Part shown: positions 18,278 through 27,068 of the stretch, one piece after another
How positions within the stretch are numbered: position 1 is the first letter of the stretch
Layout of the letters: each line of letters starts with the position of its first letter
Assembly: GCF_015500075.1 (NCBI RefSeq)
Contig: NZ_CP045499.1
Span: forward strand, 1-64,000
Direction of reading: 5' to 3'
Source of the DNA: Mesorhizobium sp. INR15
GTDB taxonomy: Bacteria > Pseudomonadota > Alphaproteobacteria > Rhizobiales > Rhizobiaceae
DNA length: 64,000 nucleotides
The notes under the pieces: generated by a model
Told to the model about the DNA's origin: nothing
Seen by the model: the letters and a program-made list of their open reading frames with translations, nothing else
The model's database searches: none
Program-made: the position numbers and the translations under genes

Positions 18278-19868
18278 ATGATTAGACAATTCGGAAGCGA
18301 CAGGCGTGGCAACTATGCACTGATGACAGTGCTGGCGATGGTGCCGCTGATGGGTGCCCTTGCGATAGGCGTCGACTACACCGAACTGACGCGCCAACGG
18401 CAGGACACGTTGAATGCGCTGGATGCCGCCGGGATCGCCACCGCCCAGCAGATCGTTACCGGTGCCAGCGACACTGCCGTCAAGGCCTATGCCAAGAGTT
18501 TCTTCGAAGCCAATCTCGGACCCATCAGTCCGGCGAACGCGACGCTGTCCGTTACGCTGCCTAACAACAATACGGGTGGCGGCACATTGAAGCTCTGCGC
18601 CGCCATGACGTACCAGCCCTATTTCCTGCCAGTGGCGGTCAAGCTGTTGAACGGCTCGGCGAACAGTACCGATATCAATTTTTCGGCGTGCTCCGAAGTT
18701 CGGCTGAAGAATACGCTGGAAGTCTCGCTGGTGCTCGACAATTCCGGTTCGATGGCCGAACTCGGTCACGGCTCGAACAAGGTCAGGTTCGACCTTCTCA
18801 AGGATGCCGCGAAGCAGCTGGTCGACCAGCTTGCGGGTCAGGCACAGCAGATGAAGCAGGTCAGCAAACCGGTTCAGTTCAGCCTGGTTCCGTTTGCCGC
18901 TTCCGTCAATGTCGGGCCGACCAATGCCGACGCGACATGGATGGATACTGCCGGAGTATCACCAATTCAACATGAGAATTTCGACTGGACGACCATGAGT
19001 TCGAGCTACTCGTCGACCAAATACGCGCAAAATGTCGGCGGCGTCTGGTACGCGAAAGGCAGCGGCTGGGATGCGACCCAGAAAGACCAGCCGTTGACGC
19101 GTTTTTCAATCTACAGCCAGATGAAGCGCATGGTGACGGCGAGCTCATCGACGACGACATGCACAGGAAAAGGCAAAAACAAAACCTGCAATACAACCAC
19201 CACACCGGCGACTTATGCCAGCGTCGCCTCCTGGGGCGGTTGTGTCGAATCTCGTCCTTATCCTTACAACGTTCAGGATACGGCGGCTTCAACCTCGACA
19301 CCTGCAACCCTGTTCGTGCCGATGTTCGCACCCGATGAAACCGACAATACCGACAGTTCATCTCGACCCGCCAACAACAACTGGGAAGATGACATTTCAA
19401 CCGGCACCGATGCCGAGCGCCAGCGCTATATGCCCAAATATTTCAATGTTGGCACCACTGTTACTCCAGCTTCCGGCATGAATGCCGGACCGAATACGAG
19501 CTGCAGCACCACGCCGATCACGCCGCTGACCGATGTATCGTTGTCGGCTGGTGCAACCACCGTCAAGTCGGCCATCGACGCCATGGCGGACAGCGGCGCC
19601 ACCAACGTGCCCCAAGGCATGGTCTGGGGCTGGAGAACCCTTTCCAGCACCGCTCCCTTTACCGGAGGCAGACCAGAGACGGAAAAGGGCAACGACAAGG
19701 TGCTCATCGTGCTCACCGATGGCGCCAACACTTACTATACGCCAACGTCGGTAACGGCGCAAAGCTACTCCGGCACCAACTGGAACTATGGCGGCAATGA
19801 TCTGAGGTGGTGCCGGATTTTGAGACAGGGGCATAAGGTGGATCGCCCGATGAAGAGGACGATCCAGT

Positions 19869-20150
19869 ATGAAGACACGCAGACGGTTTACGGCCGATTT
19901 CAAGGCCAAGGTTGCGCTTGAGGCGATCCGCGGCGAGCGGACGATTTCTGAACTGGCGACGAAGCATCAGCTTCACCCCAACCAGATCACGCAGTGGAAG
20001 CGGCAGGCCATCGAGAACCTGGCCAAGGCGTTCGACGACAAGGCCGCGGATGCGCAGGTCGGCCGGGAAGCCGAGGTAACGAAGCTTCACGCCAAGATCG
20101 GCCAGCTCGTGGTCGAGCGGGATTTTTTGGCCAAGACCTTCGATCGCTGA
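19869..20150 (+). CDS. IS3 element OrfA (HTH)
   Basis: 93 residues, the DNA-binding first protein of an IS3 family element. It starts MKTRRRFTADFKAKVALEAI and has the helix-turn-helix ISELATKHQLHPNQITQWK and a leucine-zipper-like C-terminus. A T-TTT-TTG string near 20124 is a plausible slippage site for making the OrfAB fusion with the -1 frame. Confidence 0.9.
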   Translation: MKTRRRFTADFKAKVALEAIRGERTISELATKHQLHPNQITQWKRQAIENLAKAFDDKAADAQVGREAEVTKLHAKIGQLVVERDFLAKTFDR

Positions 20151-20167
20151 GCCTGGATCGGAGGAGA

Positions 20168-21004
20168 ATGATGATCAATCCCGATCACCCACGGCTCTCG
20201 ATCCGCCGCCAGTGCGAGCTTGTCTCGATCTCGCGGGCGTCATTCTATCGACAGCCCGTCGACGAGACGCCCGAGACCCTCAAACTGATGCGCGTCATCG
20301 ACGAGGCCTTCATGGAAATGCCCTGGTATGGCTCCAGACAGATGGCGCGGCATCTGCGGCGTCAGGGTTGCTGCGTCGGCCGCAAGCGGGTCCGGCGGCT
20401 GATGCGCAAGATTGGCTTATCGCCGATCTACCAGGCGCCGAAGACCAGCACGCCGCATCCTCAGCACCGCATCTATCCCTACCTGCTGCGGCACCTGGCG
20501 ATCGAACGGCCGGACCAGGTCTGGTGCGCCGACGTGACCTATATCCCGATGCGGCGCGGCTTTCTCTACCTCGTCGCCGTCATGGACTGGTTCAGCCGCA
20601 AGGTGCTCGCCTGGCGGCTGTCGAACACGATGGATGCCGACTTCTGCGTTGCCGCGCTTGAAGAGGCGATCGCCCGCTACGGCAGGCCCGACATGTTCAA
20701 CACGGATCAGGGAAGCCAGTTCACCAGCTTCGCCTTCACGTCGACGCTGAAGGACGCTGGGATCCGCATCTCCATGGACGGGCGCGGCCGCTGGATGGAC
20801 AACGTCTTCATCGAGCGGCTATGGCGAAGCCTCAAATACGAATGCGTCTTCCTCAGCGCCTTCGAGACCGGCAGCGAGGCGCGCAAAGGCATCGGTTCCT
20901 GGATTGACTATTACAATCGGCTGCGCCCGCACTCTACCTTCTCCGGCAGGACGCCCGACGAGGTCTATGCTATCGCAGAAATGACGGAGCTATTGGCGGC
21001 GTAG
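20168..21004 (+). CDS. IS3 element OrfB transposase (rve integrase core)
   Basis: 278 residues from the ATG at 20168, with the integrase catalytic triad visible: WCADVTYI for the first Asp, FNTDQGSQF for the second, and ERLWRSLKYE for the Glu. The N-terminal HTH_21-like part begins SIRRQCELVSISRASFYR. The frame is open for about 170 bases upstream, consistent with expression as an OrfAB fusion by -1 slippage. Confidence 0.92.
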   Translation: MMINPDHPRLSIRRQCELVSISRASFYRQPVDETPETLKLMRVIDEAFMEMPWYGSRQMARHLRRQGCCVGRKRVRRLMRKIGLSPIYQAPKTSTPHPQHRIYPYLLRHLAIERPDQVWCADVTYIPMRRGFLYLVAVMDWFSRKVLAWRLSNTMDADFCVAALEEAIARYGRPDMFNTDQGSQFTSFAFTSTLKDAGIRISMDGRGRWMDNVFIERLWRSLKYECVFLSAFETGSEARKGIGSWIDYYNRLRPHSTFSGRTPDEVYAIAEMTELLAA

Positions 21005-21484
21005 AAACAACCCCGATCCACCTTAGCCAAGCCGCCAAACTGTCTCACCAAGCGGGACCACCTCAATCTTGCCGGAGCAAAAGCCATCTACTCAGCCCTT
21101 GGGTACATCAAGCCTTACAACAACACCTACAGCTATGGCCGCATGTTCCTCGGCACGAGCAGTATTGTCAGCAAGGCGGATTACTCGAACGCCAACTACA
21201 CTAAGGCGATGAACGAGTATTTCACCACGCTTTGCAACAACGCAAAGGCTGCCAACATCATGGTCATGACCATTGGGCTTGACCTTGATGCATCCAACCC
21301 GGCTGAGAAAGCTCAAATAGACGCTCTGAAAGCCTGCTCGTCCGATTCCCGCTTCAACAAAGATCCGGCGGACCCAACCGGCAAGACGGCGAAGAAGCTG
21401 TTCTGGAACTCGACAGGCGCCACCCTGGCCGACGACTTCAAAGCGATCGGCAACGAACTGTCCAATTTGCGCATCGTCAGCTGA

Positions 21485-21723
21485 CCGGCAAAGGTCTACC
21501 GCGAGACGCCCCGATAATTGTACGTTATGTTGCACCATGGCCTCGTCGCGTTCGTACTTGGCGTCGACGTGGGAGTCGACGAATTGGAATGAGGCGATCG
21601 AAGTAAGCGCGCCCGAAAAAGGCGGGCCGGCGATGAGTTTGGATCCGGCCAAGGTCACCACAAAGCCTCGGCCAGGGTGGCGTCGCCTTAACGGATATGC
21701 ATTGATCTGAGTGATATCCGCGG
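21485..21723. other. short unassigned frame between TadG and IS6
   Basis: A short frame (ATG at 21537 to a TGA near 21716) ends in KPRPGWRRLNGYALI. It might be a scrap of a transposase C-terminus, but I cannot assign it. Nothing else is visible. Confidence 0.25.
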
Positions 21724-22346
21724 GTGATGACAAAGCTTTCAAACGCGGACACGGTAGCGCGCTACAAGCGGCACCGCTTTCCTGCCGAGATCATCGCCCA
21801 TGCGGTATGGCTCTATTATCGGTTCCCGCTGAGCCTGCGTGACGTTGAAGACCTGCTTGCCGAGCGCGGGATCGATGTCTCGTTTCAGACTGTCGCAGAA
21901 TGGTCCGCAAAGTTCGGCCGCCAATTCGCCCATGAACTCCGGCGACGCTCGCGCGGTAACTTTGCCGACAAGTGGCATCTCGATGAGATGTCTCCATCAA
22001 AGGCAAGAAGTACTGGCTGTGGCGCGCCGTTGATGCTGACGGCTACGTTCTCGATGCTCTGCTGCAAAGCCGCGAAAACAGAAAGGCCGCTCTTCGGCTG
22101 ATGCGAAAGCTGCTGAAGAGCCAGGGCATCACGCCACGCGTGATGGTAACGGACAAGCTGCGCTCTTACGATGCAGCAAAGCGGGAGATCATGCCGGGTG
22201 TCGAGCATCGTTCACACCAAGGCCTCAACAACCGCGCCGAGAATTCACACCTTCCTGTGCGTCGACGAGAGCGACGCATGATGCGGTTCAAGTCAGCGCG
22301 ACAATGCCAGTGCTTCGTCTTTTCCATCTTCATCGAAAACACCTGA
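21724..22346 (+). pseudogene. IS6 family transposase, frameshifted
   Basis: The first frame (GTG 21724 or ATG 21727) reads RHRFPAEIIAHAVWLYYRF, then LSLRDVEDLLAERGIDVS and the first catalytic region KWHLDE. It then loses register near 21990. The second frame continues IKGKKYWLWRAVDADGYVL, then TDKLRSYDAAKRE for the second Asp and GLNNRAENSH for the Glu. The protein is therefore broken by a small indel. The C-terminus ends early relative to IS6 relatives. Confidence 0.75.
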
Positions 22347-22483
22347 CCGCCGCCGATCATCGCAAACTCCGTGCCCACGCCATCACGACCTGGCGGGAAA
22401 TCTGCTTGTCGATTGAGGCGTGAAATTCGCTCCGAAGAAACTATCGCGTCCTGGGCGCGGTTAAGGCGACGCCACCGCGGCAA

Positions 22484-22636
22484 CTATTCCTCGGCCTTGA
22501 ACTTCTTGGCTTCCTCCTTGCCGTGCTCGGCTGCAAGGTCCTTCGCCTGCTTTGGCGAGACCTCGGTTTGCTCTGCGATGTTGAAAGCCTCCTTGTCGGA
22601 AAGCCGGACGTTTTTGCCACTGGATTTGGTAGCCAT
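22484..22636 (-). CDS. small hypothetical charged protein
   Basis: 50 residues from the ATG at 22636, preceded by CCAGGAGA as ribosome site. It is rich in Lys, Glu and Ala and largely helical (LSDKEAFNIAEQTEVSPKQ). Small rhizobial proteins of this kind are often stress-induced, but no function is known to me. It is divergent from the tRNA-Ser gene. Confidence 0.6.
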   Translation of the reverse strand: MATKSSGKNVRLSDKEAFNIAEQTEVSPKQAKDLAAEHGKEEAKKFKAEE

Positions 22637-22751
22637 CGAAAATCTCCTGGTTGTTGGGGAAGTAACGCCTTGAGGCGCCGCCGTATTTTTCCATATTAAT
22701 GACGCGGGCTTGTTGATTGTGACGACGCTTTTCTTTATCCAGCGGCGCAAC

Positions 22752-22842
22752 GGAGAGGTGGCCGAGTGGTCGAAGGCGCTCCCCTGCTAAGGGAGTAGAG
22801 GTCAAAAGCTTCTCGTGGGTTCGAATCCCATCCTCTCCGCCA
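22752..22842 (+). tRNA. tRNA-Ser (anticodon GCT)
   Basis: A class II tRNA with a long variable arm and an encoded CCA. The acceptor stem is GGAGAGG (22752-22758) with CCTCTCC (22832-22838), then G and CCA to 22842. The anticodon stem CTCCC/GGGAG encloses CTGCTAA, so the anticodon GCT is at 22786-22788 and reads AGC and AGU codons. The T arm GGGTTCGAATCCC is standard. Confidence 0.95.
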
Positions 22843-22994
22843 AATTCATTTATTTCATTGATATAACCGGGAACAAGCCGCGCGTGGTTGGAGATTGCCG
22901 AAGAGTGCCATCTGCCGACCGGCCAGGGTCGAACGAATCAAGCCAAACAGATGGCACGCCGCCCTGTTGCGCGTAGCGGCACGCCTAACATAAC

Positions 22995-23030
22995 ACAAAA
23001 AGCCCGCCGAAGCGGGCCGTTCCGTTTGTG
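22995..23030 (-). terminator. terminator of the 23.0-23.5 kb gene
   Basis: On the minus strand GCCCGC-TTCG-GCGGGC is followed by TTTTTG (stem at 23002-23017, T-run at 22997-23001). It sits 25 bp beyond the stop of the minus-strand gene. Confidence 0.75.
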
Positions 23031-23041
23031 GGGGCGGCGGC

Positions 23042-23449
23042 TCAGGCGGCCTCCTTCGTTTTCTTCGGCTTGACCGGCGTCTCGGAAGCGATGCTGCCTC
23101 GATCGTCCCGCACGTAATTCATGACAGCGGCGTATTGCGTGCCGGTGCGGCGACCATCGCCGTGCTGCCATTCGAGGAACACGTCGCCGCCGTCGTTGAA
23201 GTGCATCCCAGTGCCGCGCTTCTGATTGAAGGGAATCTGCTTCAGACTCCAGACCAGCGGCGAGCGCATCCGGTCAAGGTCGGTCGCGTCCGATATCTCG
23301 CTGCGAACCTGTTCAAGATCTTCGTTGGCGTCCTGCACCATACCCACAACGCGCTGAAATGCGCTCTGATCACCGGCGTCCTTGAGAAGCTTACCGAACA
23401 CGCTCAGCGTGCGCACCAGATCGCGCATGGTGTTGACCTTGTCTTCCAT
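23042..23449 (-). CDS. hypothetical protein, possible upstream frameshift
   Basis: 135 residues from an ATG at 23449. No family is recognised. It contains a helical region (TMRDLVRTLSVFGKLLKDA) and ends in a Lys-rich tail. The best ribosome site in the area (CAGGAGAAACAAA before ATG at about 23504) belongs to another frame, MDIYDIAAGAKLAT, which runs about 30 codons. Joining the two frames near 23470-23480 would give one continuous protein, so either the gene carries a 1-base indel or the start is internal. Confidence 0.5.
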   Translation of the reverse strand: MEDKVNTMRDLVRTLSVFGKLLKDAGDQSAFQRVVGMVQDANEDLEQVRSEISDATDLDRMRSPLVWSLKQIPFNQKRGTGMHFNDGGDVFLEWQHGDGRRTGTQYAAVMNYVRDDRGSIASETPVKPKKTKEAA

Positions 23450-23620
23450 GTCAATCGCGTGCTCGTTGCGAGCTTGGCGCCTGCGGCGATGTCGTAGATA
23501 TCCATTTTGTTTCTCCTGATTCACGAAAATCGTTACCATTCACACAAAGCGCGAATCTTTAAGAGTGTCAACGGTTTTCGTTTATGGTAGACGAAAAGCC
23601 ATCAATATCGGGATGTCTTA

Positions 23621-23839
23621 ATGTCGCTAACGCCAGAACAGTCACGTGCGGCCAGGGGCTTAAAGGATTGGTCTCAGACACAGCTTGGGGAGGCCTCTCA
23701 CCTAAGCGAAAGCACCATTCGCAACTTCGAGAAGGGCCGGAGAATACCTTCAATCAACAACCTTGCCGCCATCCGCTCAGCGCTCGAGGCGGCCGGCATC
23801 GAGTTCATCAACGGAACAGGCGTGAAGTTGCGGACGTGA
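23621..23839 (+). CDS. XRE-type helix-turn-helix protein
   Basis: 72 residues, almost all one Cro/CI-type HTH: SRAARGLKDWSQTQLGEAS, then SESTIRNFEKGRRIPS. This small single-domain regulator type is common in rhizobia. Its stop overlaps the GTG start of the next gene (GTGA), so the two are probably co-translated. Confidence 0.8.
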   Translation: MSLTPEQSRAARGLKDWSQTQLGEASHLSESTIRNFEKGRRIPSINNLAAIRSALEAAGIEFINGTGVKLRT

Positions 23840-24315
23840 AGCGGTATCGAGTGCGCTCCAAGCCCACCCCGATCCACAAACTCACGCCAGCCCAGATAGC
23901 GTTTGTCGACCGACTCACCGCATCCAAGAACGGCGTCAATATGGATGCGCTGGAGTACCGTGAGATCGTTGCATATCAGGAACTGCAGATGCTCGGCATG
24001 GCCGACATGCGGATCGGCAAGCGCCGCAAAGTCACCATCGTGCTAACCGATTTCGGGGCACAGGTCCGAGCTAGTGGCTATGTGTTGCGAAAGCCGGTCG
24101 TTCGGCTAACCGAGCCGCAGATCGCGGCGCTTAGGTTCCTTGCTGGCGAGCGCCGGCATTACCCGGATATTCCTGCGCATATGATTGACGTATGTCGCCG
24201 CATGAGCCTGCGCGGTTGGGCGGCTTGGGAAGATGATGTAGTTGGTCAGTTCTGGGTTAGGATCACTATGGACGGGTTGAACATCCTGAAGCTGGCGGAT
24301 GCCACATTGAATTAG
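23836..24315 (+). CDS. hypothetical protein coupled to an XRE regulator
   Basis: 159 residues from a GTG that overlaps the stop of the preceding HTH gene. No family is recognised. It contains two similar segments (LTPAQIAFVDRL and LTEPQIAALRFL), about 80 residues apart, which suggests an internal duplication of a winged-helix-like unit. The gene pair lies apart from other genes; 24316-24552 shows nothing else. Confidence 0.6.
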   Translation: MKRYRVRSKPTPIHKLTPAQIAFVDRLTASKNGVNMDALEYREIVAYQELQMLGMADMRIGKRRKVTIVLTDFGAQVRASGYVLRKPVVRLTEPQIAALRFLAGERRHYPDIPAHMIDVCRRMSLRGWAAWEDDVVGQFWVRITMDGLNILKLADATLN

Positions 24316-24552
24316 ACCCCTTCATTGAACTAAAACCCAATCGCCGAATATCGGAAGCAGCCAACACCGCCCGGCTGGTCGGTGCAGTGCGTGCCGAGCG
24401 CATAGCCCATTCACCGACAATGGATCGGTGGCGGAGTAGCGATTTACGGTTTGAGCTTGTTCCGTCCCGACGATACGCCGCGATTCAGGTCGTGCGGCGA
24501 TGATCATAAAGCCTGCCGTCTTGACCGGATTGGTGTTTTCGCGCGAGTTCAT

Positions 24553-24578
24553 GGAACCAGTCACCCCGAATTTTCGTT
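24553..24578 (+). promoter_or_regulatory. EcfG-type promoter of the entericidin gene
   Basis: GGAAC (24553-24557), 17 bases, CGTT (24575-24578), an exact general-stress sigma EcfG consensus ending 26 bp before the start codon. Entericidin-type genes are typical members of this regulon in Rhizobiales. Confidence 0.8.
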
Positions 24579-24604
24579 GCTCTGTCGAAAAGGGAGACTC
24601 CGTC

Positions 24605-24742
24605 ATGAAACTGCTACGCACCGTGCCGATTGCCATTCTTGCGTGCGCCTTGGCTCTTTCGGCCTGCGCCAACACTGTTCGTGGTGTCGGCAAGGATGTC
24701 AAATCCACTGCGAGAGCTGTCGATGAGACCGTCGAGAACTGA
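24605..24742 (+). CDS. entericidin A/B family lipoprotein
   Basis: 45 residues: a lipoprotein signal with lipobox LSAC (Cys near residue 21), then the entericidin core NTVRGVGKDVKSTARAVDE. Such small membrane lipoproteins are made in stationary phase or stress. A GGGAGA ribosome site lies just upstream, and an EcfG-type promoter lies just before that. Confidence 0.85.
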   Translation: MKLLRTVPIAILACALALSACANTVRGVGKDVKSTARAVDETVEN

Positions 24743-25043
24743 TATGTCAGCGCTTCAGACGTCAGCGAATGAAACAGCTCTGCTGACGGCCTGGTCTGGC
24801 CCTACTGAGCCTTGTCAGTCGCATGGACCGATGCAAGCCCAACAAAGCCAGAGTCTCTTGAAGGACGGGGTTGCGTCGACAAACGAACTTTTTAGTTAAT
24901 AGGCCCAGAAATCTGCTTAAGCGCCGTAAACCTTCGAAAGCTTTCCGCGCTTCAAGATCACCCGGCTTCTGGTAAGGTTTTCTTCATCGTCATTCCCTTT
25001 TGCAAAACCTCGGTCGACCAATATCAAGCCGACGCCGAATTGA

Positions 25044-25079
25044 AAAGCCCCGCAGGCCGGGAGCCTGCAGGGCTTGTTT
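25044..25079 (+). terminator. stem-loop terminator
   Basis: AAGCCC-C-GCAGGC (25045-25057) pairs with GCCTGC-A-GGGCTT (25063-25075), 12 pairs with one mismatch, followed by GTTTA. An AAAA before it suggests it may work in both directions. Confidence 0.6.
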
Positions 25080-25162
25080 AGTGCACTGGACCGCAGGGGG
25101 GACTGGTTGGTCCACCAGAACAACTCGGGACCAGCGCGAAAGTTCCCGCCGTCAACGAAAAA

Positions 25163-25190
25163 GCCCGCCAGGTGGTACCGGCGGGCAGGT
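25163..25190 (+). terminator. second stem-loop
   Basis: GCCCGCC (25163-25169) pairs with GGCGGGC (25180-25186) and is preceded by AAAAA, so it would terminate best on the minus strand. It is about 90 bp from the previous hairpin. Confidence 0.5.
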
Positions 25191-25381
25191 TTCTGGAGTG
25201 CCAGGGATCATTCTGGCATAGATAAACGAGCGGCGGCGGAGATGGTTGCGCATCCATTAGGAATCAGTAATGTTCTGGCCGCCGGACCAGCAAAAATCCG
25301 GTGCGGCCCGGTTGTACCTCCTCTATCCCCCGCAGCCGGGCCGCGCTTCTCAATGAGCCGCCAGCGCCAGCACGACGCCAG

Positions 25382-25579
25382 TTATGAATACGACGCGGTC
25401 AGACCAGCCGTTTTGAGTCCGAGCGCAACCAAGCCTGCTCCGCAATGCACGCGACCGCCATGGCATGCGAATAGTAGATCTCGCTCATGTAGAAACGCAA
25501 ACGCGGCAGAGCCGACCAATACAGCCACGGCTACGCCCGCATAGATCAGCGTTTTGAAGATTGTCCAAAACATTTGCAT
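25382..25579 (-). CDS. possible small membrane protein
   Basis: 65 residues with one strong hydrophobic stretch near the N-terminus (IFKTLIYAGVAVAVLVGSAAF). There is no clear ribosome site and no family is recognised. Apart from this and the two hairpins, the region from 24743 to 25655 has no supportable gene. Confidence 0.3.
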   Translation of the reverse strand: MQMFWTIFKTLIYAGVAVAVLVGSAAFAFLHERDLLFACHGGRVHCGAGLVALGLKTAGLTASYS

Positions 25580-25652
25580 CTCAGCGGCCGGCGCCGGTAG
25601 CGTGGAGGGAGATTGCCTAAGCTGGCGCCGGCCTCACGGGGTTGGGACCCCG

Positions 25653-26234
25653 CTAGAGCAGAATCTGATCACTCTGGCTCGTATCCAGCGGCGCTGAAGT
25701 AGTTGGTGCATTCCTCGGGAGTGAAGCTTGGCAGCGCGTCTCGGATTGCGTCCCAAAGCTGGGGATGTTGCGAGCGGCGGCTTTCCTGAGGATCGACTTC
25801 AGCTTCGAGAAGGCATTTTCGATCGGGTTAAAGTCAGGGCTGTAAGGCGGCAGGAAGAGCATTCGCGCGCCCGTCGCTTCGATTGCTTGGCGTGCGGCGG
25901 TGACTTTGTGCGCCGGCAGGTTGTCGAGGATGACGATGTCGCCAGTTCGAAGCGTAGGCGCTAGTACCTGCTCGGCATAAGCGGCGAACCATTCACCCGT
26001 CATCGGTCCGTCGAGGACCATCGGCGCCGTCATGCCCGTCAGGCGCAATGCGCCTGTAAAAGTGGTCGTTTTCCAGTGCCCGTGCGGGATCGGAGACCGG
26101 CACCGCATGCCTCGCTTTGCCCGTCCACGCAGGCGAGCCATCTTCGTCGACGCGCCGGTCTCGTCGATAAAGACCAACCGTTCGGGATCGAGATCAGGCT
26201 GGGCCTTGAACCAGGCGCGACGCCGCGCGAGCAC
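25653..26234 (-). CDS. IS630 transposase, catalytic frame (DDE)
   Basis: Up to 193 residues: RLVFIDETGASTKMARLRG for the first Asp, DIVILDNLPAHKV for the second, and PPYSPDFNPIENAFSKLK with the Glu. It is made from the upstream frame by slippage at the A8 run. The stop codon overlaps the left TA target site, so the gene ends exactly at the element's end. Confidence 0.85.
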   Translation of the reverse strand: MLARRRAWFKAQPDLDPERLVFIDETGASTKMARLRGRAKRGMRCRSPIPHGHWKTTTFTGALRLTGMTAPMVLDGPMTGEWFAAYAEQVLAPTLRTGDIVILDNLPAHKVTAARQAIEATGARMLFLPPYSPDFNPIENAFSKLKSILRKAAARNIPSFGTQSETRCQASLPRNAPTTSAPLDTSQSDQILL

Positions 26235-26707
26235 GTCGGGCCGATCCTGCTCGCTGGCGTGCGCCGTTTTTTTTGAAGGTCATCGAGTGACGGTCAAGAA
26301 AGCGCCAGATCGTGCTCGGTGCAAACATGACCGCATGCTCCGCTCTGAGAAACTCAGCCAACTCGACCAGCGTGATGTCGTCCCGACCTTCGATCGCCGC
26401 CAGGATCGTATCCCGATAGGCCTCGATCCGCTGGGAGCGCTTGTCACCGCCTTGGGGCTTTGCCCGCGTCGCGCCGCTCTCTCGCCATTCGCGGACCCAG
26501 CGCACCGCGCTTGCAGCGGCAACACCAAAACGATCCGCCGCCGCCCGCCGCGACAGCCCACCCTCAACCGCTGCGATCACCCGCGAACGCAGATCCTCCG
26601 ATATGGGTCTAGCCATGCCTGCTGGCCTCCATATCCAGCAGGCATCATGAATCAGATATTCTCGCCGATGGGAATCCCTCGCGATTCAATCAGATCAGAT
26701 TATGCTC
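25656..26707 (-). mobile_element. complete IS630 family element
   Basis: About 1050 bp with terminal inverted repeats GAGCAGAATCTGATC (25656) and GATCAGATTATGCTC (ending at 26707), one mismatch. It is flanked by TA at 25654-25655 and 26708-26709, the target duplication expected of IS630 elements. Two overlapping minus-strand frames encode the transposase. Confidence 0.9.
26194..26616 (-). CDS. IS630 transposase, first frame (HTH)
   Basis: 140 residues: MARPISEDLRSRVIAAVE, then an HTH (LSRRAAADRFGVAAASAVR). The in-frame part ends after MTFKKNGA. On the coding strand an A8 run near 26270 is a likely slippage site joining it to the catalytic frame. Confidence 0.85.
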   Translation of the reverse strand: MARPISEDLRSRVIAAVEGGLSRRAAADRFGVAAASAVRWVREWRESGATRAKPQGGDKRSQRIEAYRDTILAAIEGRDDITLVELAEFLRAEHAVMFAPSTIWRFLDRHSMTFKKNGARQRAGSARRARAASRLVQGPA

Positions 26708-27009
26708 TAGCTGAGCGGTAGCTGATTCTGTCGAGCCGGTAAGTACGCGACAATTACCTACGCGTAGTGCCGCTCACCAAGGCAAGCGATCCCCGGTGCG
26801 GTCAAAAAAACCGCCGCTCTCGCGCGGCGTCATTCTATCGAGGCACGACATGATCGCCGCAGCCGCATCGCGAGCGGCCTGCACGGCAAGACCTGTCTTG
26901 CCTAGCGCGGTTACAGTTACAGGCCAAGGAAATCAGCGAGAGCCTTGGCTCATTCCCCGCAGCCGAAACATAAATCCGACCGCAACATAACAGGTGATAT
27001 GTTCGGCAT
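26708..27009. other. gene-free stretch with minus-strand hairpin
   Basis: No gene recognised. A minus-strand hairpin CGCCGC/GCGGCG with a T7 tail (about 26804-26829) looks like the terminator of a gene that is no longer present. Confidence 0.35.
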
Positions 27010-27068
27010 AACATATTAGCCGCTTCTGCGACCTGTTCCGCAGCTTTGAGAAGCGGCTGTCGCCGACC

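Larger units (their letters stand above)
19803..21065 (+). mobile_element. complete IS3 family element inside the TadG-like gene
   Basis: 1263 bp. The ends are TGAGGTGGT (19803) and its inverse ACCACCTCA (ending at 21065), followed inward by an imperfect match containing GAGACAG on both sides. The flanks carry a 3-bp direct repeat ATC at 19800-19802 and 21066-21068. Two overlapping-type frames encode OrfA and OrfB. The clean ends and the restored host frame suggest a recent insertion. Confidence 0.93.
18278..21484 (+). pseudogene. TadG-like pilus protein with vWA domain, split by IS3
   Basis: The left part (18278-19802) and right part (21069-21484) join in frame when the IS3 element and one copy of its ATC duplication are removed, giving NYGGNDLAGAKAIYS at the junction; the whole protein would be about 650 residues. 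The N-terminus has the TadE/TadG signature GNYALMTVLAMVPLMGALAIG, a single membrane helix that anchors Flp-type pilus proteins. A von Willebrand A domain follows with the metal site DNSGS near residue 155. The ATG at 18278 has a GGAG just upstream. As found, the protein would be cut after about 508 native residues. Confidence 0.85.

Noticed and set aside
18011..18769. 252-codon minus-strand frame
   Set aside because: Antisense to the TadG-like gene; no recognisable domain.
22752..22842. tRNA-Ser as an attachment site for an integrated island
   Set aside because: No second copy of the tRNA 3' end was found in the window and no integrase is adjacent; the recombinase lies 29 kb away.
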